A DNA stretch of 64,000 bases from Mytilus californianus (taxonomy: Eukaryota > Mollusca > Bivalvia > Mytilida > Mytilidae): assembly GCF_021869535.1 (NCBI RefSeq), contig NW_026262734.1, forward strand, positions 90,091,285-90,155,284. The letters run 5' to 3'. Of this stretch, positions 12,524 to 24,265 are shown piece after piece (position 1 is the stretch's first letter; the number at the start of each line of letters is the position of its first letter). A program made the translations under genes and the position numbers. Below the pieces are notes generated by a model that was given only the letters and a program-made list of their open reading frames with translations, searched no databases and was not told where the DNA came from.

Positions 12524-15500
12524 TACTGATTACGGAGAAGTTAGAAGCTTGGAAGGAAGCTGACAAAATGTATATAGAAATAATTGGAGCAAAGAGTGTA
12601 TTTAAGTGTATTCATGAAAATGGATGCGTTGTTGTCACTGGAAGTTCAGGTACAGGTAAATCCTCATTGGTGCGTCATGTTGCTTTAAAGATGCAACATG
12701 AAGGCTATGATATATTACCAGTGTCAAACCCTGAATGCATTGTTACGTGGCACAATCCAAGTAAGAATCTCCTTTTTGTCGTTGATGATTTTTGTGGAAC
12801 GTATGCTGTAAATCCAATGCAGTTCGAAAACTGGAAAAATCTGATGGAACAAATCAAAGCAATAATAGAAATAAAACCAGTTAAGTTAGTTATGGCTTGT
12901 AGACTACAGGTTTATAACGATGAAAAAATGAAATCTTTGTCATTCTTTCGATCCTGTGAATGTAACCTTTTATCTGAAGATATATGTTTATCAAAAACAG
13001 AAAAGCAATCTATTGCTGAACTTTACCTGAAAACAAATGCTTCTAAGATCAGTGAATTCCATGACATGTTTGATTGTTTTCCTCTTTTGTGTCAACTATG
13101 CAGCAAAAACACAAAACTGAGCATTGTAGATTTCTTTAAGAATCCGTATACAGTATACAAAGAAGAGATAGATAAATTACAAAAAGAAGGCGCACATGTC
13201 AAGTACTGTGCCCTTGCTCTATGTGTCATGTTTGACAATCATTTAAAAGAGAATTTATTTACAGACGATAAGGACAAAGGTATCAAAACTATTATAAAGA
13301 ACACATATGAAGCGTGTAAAGTGGTGAGAGGAACTTCACGATTGGTAATTCGGGATGAGCTGGATTCCCTAACTCATTCATTTATCAGAAAGGATGGTGA
13401 AGTATTTAGAACTATTCATGACAAGCTGTTCGACTTTATTGCTTTTTACTTTGGAAATGTTATGATCGAATGCTTAATAAATAACGCTTCAAGTCGTTTT
13501 ATTTGTGAAAGGTTTCTGTTTAGAAAAGAAAGCAATAGTGATGAATTTATCATTATTGTACCACAAAAGTATCAGCAAATGTATATTGAGAGAATTGTAG
13601 ATGACTGGGCAAGAGGGAATGTAATACATGTCTACTGTAACATTAATATGAACAGTATAATCTTCAGACAAAGATTTTTAGAACATATCAAAAGTTTAGA
13701 AATACCACAACAGACACAACTGGCTTGTTCATATGACACAGGTAACAATAGCACTCCATTGATACAGTGTTCTCATAGAGGTGATATTGATCTAGTTACA
13801 TGGTGTTTACATCTTTGTATCAGTAATGTAAACCATTGTCGTATTGGTGATAGAGTATCATCTCTGTTCTTTGCTTGTCAGCAAGGTCATTCTAAAGTAG
13901 TTCAGTTGTTACTAAATAATAAAGCAGACATCAATAAGTGTGTATATAATGGATCTACACCACTGCTCGTTTCTTGTCAGGGAGGGCATACTGAAGTGGT
14001 TAAGATGCTTATCAAAAATAAGGCAGATATTAATAAGTGTAATGACAAAGAAGTATCAGCTCTGCACATTGCTTGTTGGAAAGGAATTACTGAAGTAGTT
14101 CATATGTTAATTAACAATAAGGCGGACATTAATAAGTGTGATTATGCAGAGGTCTCACCTCTATTTGTTACTTGTAAGGAAGGACATATTGAAGTAGTTA
14201 AGAAGTTGATAAACAATAAGGCAAACATTAATAAGTGTAATGCTACGGAAATATCACCACTGTACATTGCTTGTCAAGAAGGACATACTGACGTAGTTCA
14301 GTTATTATTAAAAAATAATGCGGACATTGATAAGTGTGCAGATACGGGATCAACACCTATGTACATTGCCTGTGGGCAAGGACATACTGAAATAGTGCAG
14401 ATGCTTATAAAGAATAAGGCAGACATTAATAAGTGTAATGCGAAGGAAATATCACCTCTTTACATTGCATGTGTGGGAGGACATACTAAAATAGTTAAGA
14501 TGTTAATCAACAATCAGGCAGACATTAATAAGTGTGCCGATACAGGATCATCACCCCTGTACATAGCTTGTGGGCAAGGATATACCGAAATAGTTCAGAC
14601 ATTATTAAGCAATAAGGCAGACATTACTAAGCGTAATGCTGAAGAGGGATCACCTCTGCTAATTGCTTGTTGCAAAGGACATACTGAAGAGGTTAAGATG
14701 TTAATAAACAATAAAGCCGACATTAATCTGTGTGGTAATGAAGATATATCACCTCTGTTTGTTGCTTGTCAGGAAGGACATATCGGAGTTGTTAAGATTC
14801 TAATAGATAATAAGGCAGACATTAATAAGTGTTTAGATACTGGAGCGTCCCCTCTCTTCGTTGCTTGTCAGGGAGGCTATACTGAAGTAGTTGAGATGCT
14901 AATAAACAATAAGGCAGACATTTTCAAATGTAAAGATACTGGATCATCACCTTTATTCATTGCTTGTCAGGAAGGGCATACTGAAGTTGTTCAGATTTTA
15001 ATAAACAATCAGGCAGATATTAATAAGTGTACATATTTCGGAGCATCACCTCTGTTCCTTGCTTGTGGCAAAGGGCATACTGACGTGGTTCAGATGTTAA
15101 TAAACAACAAGGCTGACGTCAATAGGTGTAATGATGAAGAAGTATCACCTCTGTTCATAGCTTGTCAGGAAGGACACACTGAAATAGTTCAGATATTGAT
15201 TAGTCATAAGGCGGACATTAATAAGTGTGCAGGTATTGGATCATCACCTCTGTTTGTTGATTGGCAGAAAGGACATACTAAAGAAGTTCAGACGTTACTA
15301 AACAATCAAACAGACATTAATAGGCGTACTGATAAAGAAGTATCCCAACTGTTCGTTGCTTGTCAAGCAGGACACACGGAAGTAGTTCAGATGTTAATTA
15401 ACAATAGGGCAGACATTAATAAGTGTAATGATGAAGAAGTATCGCCTCTGTTTGTGGCATGTCAGAAAGGACATACTGAAGTTGTCTATACTTTAATAAA

Positions 15501-18500
15501 CAACAAAGCAGATATTAATAAGTGTAGAGATTCTGGAGCAACACCTCTGCACATTGCTTGTCATGAAGGAAATACAAAAATAGTTTTGATTTTAATAAAC
15601 AATAAGGCAGACATTCATATGTTTGATGAAACTGGTTCATCACCTTTGTTAATTGCTTGTCGGGAAGGACATACTGAAGTAGTGCAGATATTAATAAACA
15701 ACAACGCAGACATTAATAAGTGTAGAGATACTGGATCATCGCCTTTGTTTATTGCTTGCCAGGAAGGACGTACTGAAGTAGTACAGATGTTAGTAAACTA
15801 TAATGCAGACATTAATAAGTGTAAAGATATTGGATCATCACCGCTGTTCATTGCTTGTCACGAAGGACATACTGAAGTAGTTCAGATGTTAATAAATTAT
15901 AATGCAGACATGAATAAGTGTGATGACGAAGAGGTATCACCTCTGTACATCGCTTGTCAAGAGGGACATACTGACGTAGTTAGGATCTTAACAAATAATA
16001 AAATAGACATTAATAAGTGTAGAAATACTGGAGCATCACCTTTATTCATTGCTTGTCAAAAAGGACATACTGAAGTAGTTCAGATATTAATAAACAATAT
16101 GGCAGACCTTAATAAGTGTAATGATAAAGAAGAATCACCTCTTTACATTGCTTGTCAGAATGGGAATATTGAAGTTGTTCAGTTTTTGATAAACAATAAG
16201 GCAGAAATTAATAAGTGTAAGGATACCGGATCCTCTCCTCTCTACATTGCTTGTCAGGAAGGACACACTGAAGTTGTTCAGTTTTTGATAAACAATAATG
16301 CAGACGTTGATCAGTATGATTCAAAAGAAATATCACCTCTGTGCATTGCTTGTAATGAAGGGCATACCGAAGTAGTTCGTATATTAATCAACAAAACAGC
16401 AGACATAAATAGGTGTAATGCTGAAGAAATATCACCTCTATTCGTTGCTTGTCAAAAAGGAAATACGGAAGTAGTTCAGATGTTAATAAATAATAAGGCA
16501 GATATAAGTAAATGTGATGATACTGGATCAACACCTCTATTTATTGCTTGTTGGACAGAACACTCTAAAATTGTCCAGATTTTACTAAAGTATAAGGCAG
16601 ACATTAATAGGTGTAATGCTAAAGAAATGTCCCCTCTTTATACTGCTTGTTGGAAAGGAAATACTGAAGTAGTTCAGATGTTGATTCAAAATAAGGCAGA
16701 TATTAATAAGTGTACAAATAATGGATCATCACCTCTGTTTATTGCTTGTCAAAATGGAAATGCTGAAGTAGTTCAAATGTTGATAAACAATAAGGCAAAC
16801 GTAAATAGGTTTGAAGATACTGGATCAACACCTCTGTATATTGCTTGTTGGACAGAACGGGTTGAAATAATTCAGATATTATTAAACAACAAGGCAGATA
16901 TTAATAAAGGTAATGCTAAAGAAGTTTCACCTCTGCTCATTGCATGTGGGAAAGGGAGTACAAAAGTAGTGCAGATGTTGATTAACAACAAGGCTGATAT
17001 CAATAAGTGTGATGACGAAGAAGTATCACCACTGTTTCTTGCTTGTCAGGAAGGACACACTGAAATAGTTAAGATGTTATTAAACTTTGAGACAGACATT
17101 CATAAGAGTAATGCGAAAGAAGAATCCCCTTTGCACGTTGCATGTTGGAAAGGACACACTGAAGTAGTTCAGATATTAATACAAAATAAGGCAGCCATTA
17201 ATAAGTGTACAGATTTTGGATCATCGCCTCTGTTTATCGCTTGTGAAAATGGAAATAGTGAAGTTGTTCATATGTTAATAAACAAGAAGGCAGACGTTAA
17301 TAAATGCAATGCTAAAGAAGCTTCACCTCTACATGTTGCTTGTTGGAAAAGGAATACTGAAGTAGTGCAGATGCTTATAAACTTTAAGGCTGACATTAAT
17401 AAGTATGATAACGAAGACGTATCGCCTCTAATCATTGCTTGTCAAACAGGAAATACCGAAATAGTACAGATGTTGATAAGCAATAAGGCAGACATAAATA
17501 CATGTAATGCTAAACAAATATCACCTCTGCACATTGCTTCTGGGGAAGGAAATACTGAAGTTGTTCAAATGTTGATAACAAATAAGGCAGACATAAATAA
17601 ATGTGTAGATACTGGAGAAACGCCTCTGTTTATTGCTTGTCAGAATGGAAATACTGAAATAGTGATGATGTTAATAAACAATAAGGCAGACATTAATAAG
17701 TGTAACTATGAACAAAGATCACCTTTGTGCATTGCTTGTCAGAACGGCAATACTGAAGTAGTTCAGATGTTAATAGACAATAAGGTAGACTTAAATAAAT
17801 GTGTTGATACTGGAGAAACACCTCTATTTTTTTCTTGTGGGACAGAACACACTGAAGTAGTACGGCTGTTATTAAACAATAAAGCAAATATAAACAAGTG
17901 TAGTGCTAAAGACGTATCACCTCTTCACATCGCTTGTTGGAAAGGGCATAGTGAAGTTGTTCAGATGTTAATTAAATATAAAGCAAACATAAATAAGTGT
18001 ACAGATACTGGATTATCACCTCTGTTTATTGCTTGTCAGAATGGAAATACTGAAGTAGTTCAGATATTATTAAACAATAATGCAGACATTAATAAGTGTA
18101 ATACTAAAGACGTTTCACCTCTACACATTGCTTGTGGGGAAAGAAATACTGAAGTTGTTCAGATGTTAATTACAAAAAATGCAAACATTAATAGGGGTGA
18201 TAATAAAAGAGTTACACCACTGCACATTGCGTGTGGGAAAGGAAATAGTGAAGTAGTTCAAATGTTGATAAACAATAAAGCAGGCGTTAATACGTTTGAT
18301 GACGAAGAGGTATCGCCTCTGTTTTGTGCTTGTCAAGAAGGGCATACTGAAGTAGTTCGGATTTTATTAAACAATGAAACATACATAAATAAGTGTAATA
18401 AAAATGGAGTATCGCCTCTGTACATTGCTTGTCAAGAAGAACATACTGAAGTAGTTCAGATGTTACTCAACAATAAGGCTGATATAAATAAGCGAATGAA

Positions 18501-18702
18501 TACTGGAGAATCCCCCTTGTTTATAGCTTGTGTAAATGGTAATACACAGCTTGTTGAATTGTTAATAAAAAACGAAGCAGATTGTTACATTAATTATAGC
18601 GGATTGACACTATTAGATATTGCTAAATTAGAATATCATACCAATAATGTACATTTAATGCAGACACAGAACCAATATACAATTATATACAGTAGAACAT
18701 AG
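12524..18702 (+). CDS. STAND-type NTPase with 47+ ankyrin repeats (NLR-like), 3' terminal exon
   Basis: A single open exon. A good acceptor (tttccttttag, AG at 12522-12523) precedes an open frame that continues upstream of the first ATG (12568), so the true start is probably in an unrecognised 5' exon; the 2044 residues here are counted from that ATG. Residues 1-390 form a P-loop NTPase: Walker A GSSGTGKS at 25-32, Walker B LLFVVDD at 68-74, and a sensor-like KLVMACR at 106-112. The layout matches novel STAND (nSTAND3-like) domains, which I know to be abundant in bivalves. Residues 453-2003 are 47 ankyrin repeats of exactly 33 residues, with degenerate caps before (about 390-452) and after (2004-2032). 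No signal peptide or membrane segment is seen, so it is probably cytosolic. The architecture suggests an oligomerising sensor or scaffold; its ligand is unknown. No effector domain (HEPN, death, CARD) is visible; one could lie on the missing 5' exon. Confidence 0.93.
13924..18576 (+). repeat. 47 x 99-bp in-frame ankyrin tandem array
   Basis: Each unit starts at the GCA/GCG-type Ala codon of 'ADINKC'. Unit n begins at 13924 + 99(n-1); I checked this directly at unit 27 (16498) and unit 48 (18577), so no net indel has accumulated. The working consensus is ADINKC followed by a variable turn, SPLFIACQEGHTE, then VVQMLINNK. Two turn classes mix along the array: 'DTGSSPL' and 'NAKE/NDEEVSPL'. Cys is strongly conserved at unit positions 6 and 18. 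Confidence 0.95.
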
Positions 18703-18718
18703 GCATAAATGATAAATC

Positions 18719-18962
18719 AATAAAACTATTCTGCCTAAGAGTGCTCTCATTAAATTTAGGATATACACCATTGGATATTGATAAAAGAGAAAACCATATC
18801 AATAAATAACTTTAATTGTGACTTTTATTTCACAATGCTGAAAACTGATGCAAAAATAATTGTACTGTTACCTTGATCGTGTTGCTTTTGTTTTCAACTT
18901 AAATGTATATACTTTATAACTTGATTATTATTTTTGTGAACAATGTTATAAAAAAAATAAAT
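18719..18962 (+). terminator. candidate polyadenylation signals of the ankyrin gene
   Basis: AATAAA occurs at 18719-18724, 18801-18806 and 18957-18962, within 260 bp downstream of the stop codon at 18700-18702. Any of them could serve; AATAAA is also common by chance in this AT-rich DNA. Confidence 0.45.
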
Positions 18963-20445
18963 CATTCATTTATCATCTAGAAACAGTACAAATTGTTATA
19001 AAACTTAGTTTATTGGATTTATATGCCTGTCTCATTAGAGACCGCAACTTTTTTTATGATTACCGCACCTTCCCTATAGTTCGAGATTTGACATGGTCCC
19101 AAAACGTCTTAAAAGACGATCAGATATCAGATCAATTCCATACGACTGGCATATAGGGTCATCTGATAATGTCATAAATTAAGATATGTTGTCAAAACCT
19201 TATTAAAAAATATTCTCTTTAACTACTGAACCAATTTCTCCATCAAATTCGCTGAATGGTCCCTTATTGGCAAAACAATCAAAAGTAAATATGACATGTT
19301 CTCCCAGACTAAAGTATCCCTCAGTACAATTCCAAAGATGTTATAAACTGTCAACTCCTAGGTTGCGGGTTCTAACTTCATGTGTGGCAGGAGCGAATGA
19401 TTAAATAGGACTGAAAATGGCGTTAAAGACCAATAATCTATAAATCAATCACTATTGTCTGAGAAAAAAAAACATGTCTGACATAGTGCCAAAATATAAG
19501 TATTTGATATCTACATGGTATAGGACCATAACTTCAACAAAGGACCACAAACGATTAAAGAGGCACTAGCTGTCATGTTCACCGATTTGACTCAAGTTCT
19601 CATAATAGATTCATAACAATGTAAAACATTTATCCAAATTATAAGAAGTCTAAAATAAAAAAAAATACAGGACATGGGCTCGATAAAATGTAGCTTCGTT
19701 TCGTGTGTATTTTAGTCTAGACACCATCTAATTAACTATCGAGATGACCCCGAAAACAACCGACGGTCACATAACACGATATAAACATAAATATAAATAG
19801 ATATATGAACCTCGTGCAAAAAGATTTTTCTATGTCTGATTGATTTCAATTTTAAGTTTAAAAGAATAAGTTAATTTTCGATTTTACCTGTATAAGAATG
19901 ATTTTTTGTGTATCGAATCAGTCAATCAAGTGATTTACCTTTGTTTCACTTTCAATGTTGACTTTCTTTTCTTTTAACAGTCTAACACGCATCAATTATG
20001 CATAATTCATCTCTAGCTAAGGAGTTCATTGAAGTTCGCATGAATACGGATTCAATGGGGTCGCACTATTCACTTGCAAGTGAATAATTCATCATCGATG
20101 TTTCTTTGCTTATTTTGAAAAAAATTGAATCATACTGGCTGCTAATAGCGATTTTTTTTATTTTTATAAACAACATTACTGCATAAATATATCCCTTGTT
20201 TATTACAAATTCTACAGATATAACCAAACTTCAAAACCAAAAGTGAACGAATACAAAGTTTTGAGTGATCTATTTTAATGAAATCCCTAAGTTAATGATC
20301 AATAAATTATGCTTAGTTTATATCCATTGAGAAAGGACCAAAGGCACATCACCGTACGAAATGGAAAAAAAATGTAATAAGGAACAAAAAGTCGTCTCTT
20401 TAGTCGTAATTATTTTCTGCTCAGCTGGACCCTTAGGCAAAGTGA
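18963..20445. other. intergenic with SINE-like fragment and palindrome
   Basis: 19345-19450 resembles a tRNA-derived SINE remnant: a degenerate B-box-like 'gggttctaact' followed by a 'ggcgttaaagacca' tail running into 'aaatcaatca'. 20067-20086 is a perfect 20-bp palindrome (tattcacttg/caagtgaata). No coding sequence is supported. Confidence 0.45.
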
Positions 20446-22247
20446 GCTTTTCTCATCACTTGGCGTCCGTCGTCCGCTAACTTTTACAAAACCTTCTCCT
20501 CTGAAACTACTGAGCCAAATTTAACCAAACTTGGCCACAATCATCATTAGGATATTTAGTTTATAAAATGTGTCCGATGACCTCGCCTGCCAACCGACAT
20601 GACTAATAATAGAACAACGGGGTAAAATGCAGATTGTGGCTTATATCTCTGAAACTAAAGCATTTAGAGACTATCTAAAATGAGGTTTGAATGTTTATCA
20701 GATTGAGATCTATCCGCCCTGAAATTTTTCAGACGAATCAGACAACCCGTTGCTGCCCCTGAAATGGTAATTCGAAGGAAATTGCAGTTTTTGTTATTAT
20801 CTTGAATATTTTTTTAGATAGAAATAAACTGTAAACATCAATAATGTTCAGCAAAGTAAGATCTGCAAATAATTCAATAAGACCCAAATTGTCAATTGAC
20901 TCCTTAAAGAGTTATTTATTGCCCTTTATAGTAGATTTGTAACCATTTTTCAAAAATTTTTGTTACCGTTTACAAAAAATTCTCCTCTGAAACCACTAAG
21001 CAAAATTGAACAAAACTTTGCCACAATCATCAGCAGGATTTCTAGTTATAAAAAGGTGTCGGATGACCCCGTTTGCCAACCAAAATGGCCGTCATGAAGA
21101 GTAAAATGCAGTTTGTATCTTTGTTTATCAGGTTGAGATCTATCGGCCCTGAAATATTTAGACGAATCAAACAAACCGGTTGTTGGGTTGCTGTCCTAAA
21201 ATTGTTAATTTGAAGTGAATTTTGCAGTTTTTGGTTATTATCTTGAAAATTATCATAGATAGAAAAACACTGTAAACAGTAATAAGGTTAAGCATAGTAA
21301 GATCTACGAATACGTCATATTACCAAAATTGTCAATTGACCTCTTAATGAGCTATATTGCCCTTTATAGTAAATTTTTAACAATTTTTCTTTAATTTTTG
21401 TAATCTTTTACAAAAATGTTCTCCTCTGAATCAATTGAGACAATTTAACCAATTTTGTCCATAATCATCATTAAGTTATCTAGTTTAAAATATGTGTCCA
21501 ATGACCCCGCAAGCCAACCAACATGGCCGACATGACTAAAACTAGAACATCGGGGTAAAATGCAGTTTTTGGTTTATATCTCTTTAACTGAGACTAAAAC
21601 AGTTAGAGCAAATCTGACATGGGTAAACATGTTCTTGGGTTGCTGCACCTGAATTGGTAAATTTGTGGAAATTTTGCAGTTTTTTGTTATTATCTTAAAT
21701 ATTATTATAGATAGAGATAAACTGTAAACAGCAATAATTTTCAGCACAGTACTATCTACAAATAAGTCAAATGAACCAAAATTGTAAATAGACCCCTTAA
21801 GGAGTTATTGCCCTTTATAATAATTTTTTGTAAATTTTTGTAATCTTTTACAAAACTCTTCTCCACTTAATCTACTAGGCCAAACAGAATAAAACTTAGC
21901 CACAATTTTCAATAGGGTATCTTGATTTAAAAAATGTATCCGATGATCCTGTCATCCAACCAAAATGGCCGCCATTGCTAAAAATAGAACAAAATGGCTT
22001 ACTATAGAAGTCTAAGGGAAAATTGTAATTTTAAAATGGTCACAACTTGAAAACTCATTTGAAAAGTATTAAGGGGTCTTCAGTAACTATTGTAAGACTA
22101 AATGGGATGACCTGCTTTAATTTAACTACTGGGCTAAATTGTACCAATATTTGCCTCAATCATTATTAGGATATCTAATTTTACATTATTTCAAAAACAA
22201 CAGTAGATACAGATGAGCGACACAGGCTCTTGGGAGCTTCTAGTTTA
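20446..22247 (+). mobile_element. repeat element with four ~440-485 bp internal units
   Basis: The left edge has 'aaagtgagcttttctcatca' and the right edge 'gagcgacacaggctcttggg'. Four diverged units start near 20480, 20965, 21405 and 21845 with 'ttttacaaaa..ttctcctctgaa', each continuing with a 'ccacaatcatcatta' step and then 'cc(a/g)atga.cc.g'. Another copy starts at 53474, and the complement of the right edge appears at 40601-40645. It is non-coding. Confidence 0.75.
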
Positions 22248-23094
22248 TTTTCCCTGAGTTAAACTGAAATATCCAAATCTAGAAAAGGAAAATTATTGCT
22301 GTTTAGATATGTAGGTCTATTAAAAATAAGTAACGTCGGTAAGTTATTCTCAGCAAAACTAGAGAAATTTTGATAACTTTTAGCAAAAAATATTATCAAC
22401 TGAAGGTAACTCTAAGAATTATTAAATCAATCAATTGAATGGAATTTAGATATTTACTTCTTTGATGATAAGCTGTGATTTAAAACAGTACAGGAACACA
22501 TCTGCTAATAGAGGGATTGGTGCCTTTAGGAAAACCCATAACCTGTCGATAAACTGTATCACCGAAATGAACGTAGTTGTTAAGGTGAAAAATTGCAGCT
22601 TTTATCACATTTTCAGTAAGTATATCTATCACATTTATCTTTGATTTCAATAGATAAGAAGGGCTTTAAATAAGCTTCAGCAAATACATGTAAATCTGTA
22701 ATGAGAAAGGATCATTTAAATGAGAAAACTTCCGTTTGATAAGATTGCATGAGTTGCAGTGTAGTATAAAGGGTTGAAAAGTTAAAAATACCTACCGCAA
22801 TGGAAAAGCCAATCATAAGCACGCAATTTAACTGCAACTTTCAAATATTGTTTTATACCAAAAATATAATCAATTCCGTTATCTTTATATGCTTTATAAC
22901 AAGATCTAGAGTCAATAGAAAGTTATTTAATTTTGGTAAGGAAACTAGTTAAACCCTCATCAGAAAGATAAGCAGTAGCTAAGACACGTACACGAAACGG
23001 AAGTGAATCATTACTTGATATATATTTGTATACCTTAAGGTAGCAAATAAATAATATTGACATATTCAGAGGAGGACGTAAGCTGAGATTAAGT
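22248..23094. other. intergenic, no gene seen
   Basis: AT-rich sequence. The short open frame at 22462-22644 shows no domain, and I see no repeat relationship. Confidence 0.5.
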
Positions 23095-23795
23095 GGTCCG
23101 ATATGAACACAAAACGAAAAGAAAAATCAAGACTTATACGTGCTGTGTGCGGCAATTATATATATATTTGTGATGAGGTCATGCTAAGGGAAACCACTAG
23201 TGGTTGCTCAATGATATTAGGTATGCAGTTGTATAAGCATTCGTTTGTCTTATTTCCATGCAGATTATTTTGCCCCACACGCTATTGATTATGAAACTTT
23301 TCATTTTCAAGTTTTCATTATTAAAGTTTGTGGTTAGATCAGTTTAAATGGAACCACTGATTATTAGTTCAATGATCTCTTTTGTACAGCTATATAAGTT
23401 GGCTCATCAAATTTGCAGGAGTTTTGGTTGCCCCACCCATCAGTCATGATCTAGTGACTTTTAAACGTTTGCATGATTAAAATTGTCAAAGTTTGTGATT
23501 AGGTCAGTTTGAGATAAACGACTTTATATGGTAAGTCAATGATATTTAAAAAGGAGCTTTATAAGCATTTGCAAGTGTCATTACCATGAAGATTATATGA
23601 CATTGCCCCCTCGACATTGTTCTTTGACTTTGAAACTTTTGCATACTTTGAATTGTGTTTATGTCACGTTAAAGGGAACCATTCCTGATAATTCATGTTT
23701 TTTTTTGGCATAAAGTTGTTTTAGCATTGTCATTTCTTATTTCCACGGAGGTTATTCGGCCTTACACATTAGTCAAGGATCACTGATTAGGAATG
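23095..23795 (-). repeat. ~160-bp satellite-like array (inverted relative to 36 kb)
   Basis: Four diverged units carry 'ag(t/c)t.tataag(c/t)' near 23227, 23393, 23555 and 23713 (spacing about 158-167 bp). Read in reverse complement they match the 167-bp units at 35.8-36.65 kb ('gcataccaaatatcattgac', 'ccatgga.at', 'caaaagtttcaaagtcaa'). Confidence 0.7.
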
Positions 23796-23799
23796 TATT

Positions 23800-23945
23800 C
23801 AGATGCGGATTAGGGGGAAAAGGGGCCTGGTCCCCCCTCCTTTTGTGGGAAAAATTTGGTTAGTTATTTAGGAAATAACTGAAGCATTAGGCAGTTAGCG
23901 GGGCCCCACTTATGAAAATTATTGGATCCGCCACTGGTATTGCAT
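23800..23945 (+). repeat. dispersed repeat fragment
   Basis: 'cctttt.tgggaaaaatttggtt' followed by 'ta.ttaggaa' recurs at 28656-28700 after a C-tract. The segment ends with 'attggatccgccactgg'. It is non-coding. Confidence 0.55.
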
Positions 23946-24114
23946 AGTTTACATGTTCAAGTACATCTCAATTCTGATTTGAACAATTGCAGTATACTAT
24001 TAAAATTTCAAAAAGATGGGACTTATTGCTCTGTCAATTGTGTATTGTTAGTCTTGTATGTTTTTAAAAATTTTATTTATGTAGTTCGGAGTTTAGTATG
24101 ACGTCCATTTTCAC

Positions 24115-24265
24115 TGAAATAGGACACTTTTTTGTTTAGGGTCCAGCTAAAGACCGGAAAGGGTGCGGGATTTTCTTGCTGTGTTGGCCTTTGTATGTTT
24201 TCTGCTCTATGGTCGGGTTGTTGTCTCTTTGACACTTACCCTTTTTCCATTCTCAGTTTTGTTTT
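24115..24265 (-). repeat. dispersed mussel-type repeat, reverse orientation
   Basis: Reverse complement of part of the repeat at 52015-52190: it shares 'gggtcgggttgttgtctctt', 'tttctgct', the 'aaggcca' step and 'gcgggattttc'. A third, more decayed copy is at 49385-49540. Confidence 0.7.

Noticed and set aside
12568-12570. ATG as the certain start of the ankyrin gene
   Set aside because: The frame is open upstream through a good acceptor, so I annotate from 12524 as a 3' exon and do not claim the start.
13924-18576. Regular 99-bp repeats as a CRISPR-like or satellite array
   Set aside because: The repeats are in-frame ankyrin units with synonymous drift and no spacers.
19345-19450. tRNA gene
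   Set aside because: Only a degenerate B-box-like segment is present without a foldable cloverleaf; a SINE remnant is more likely.
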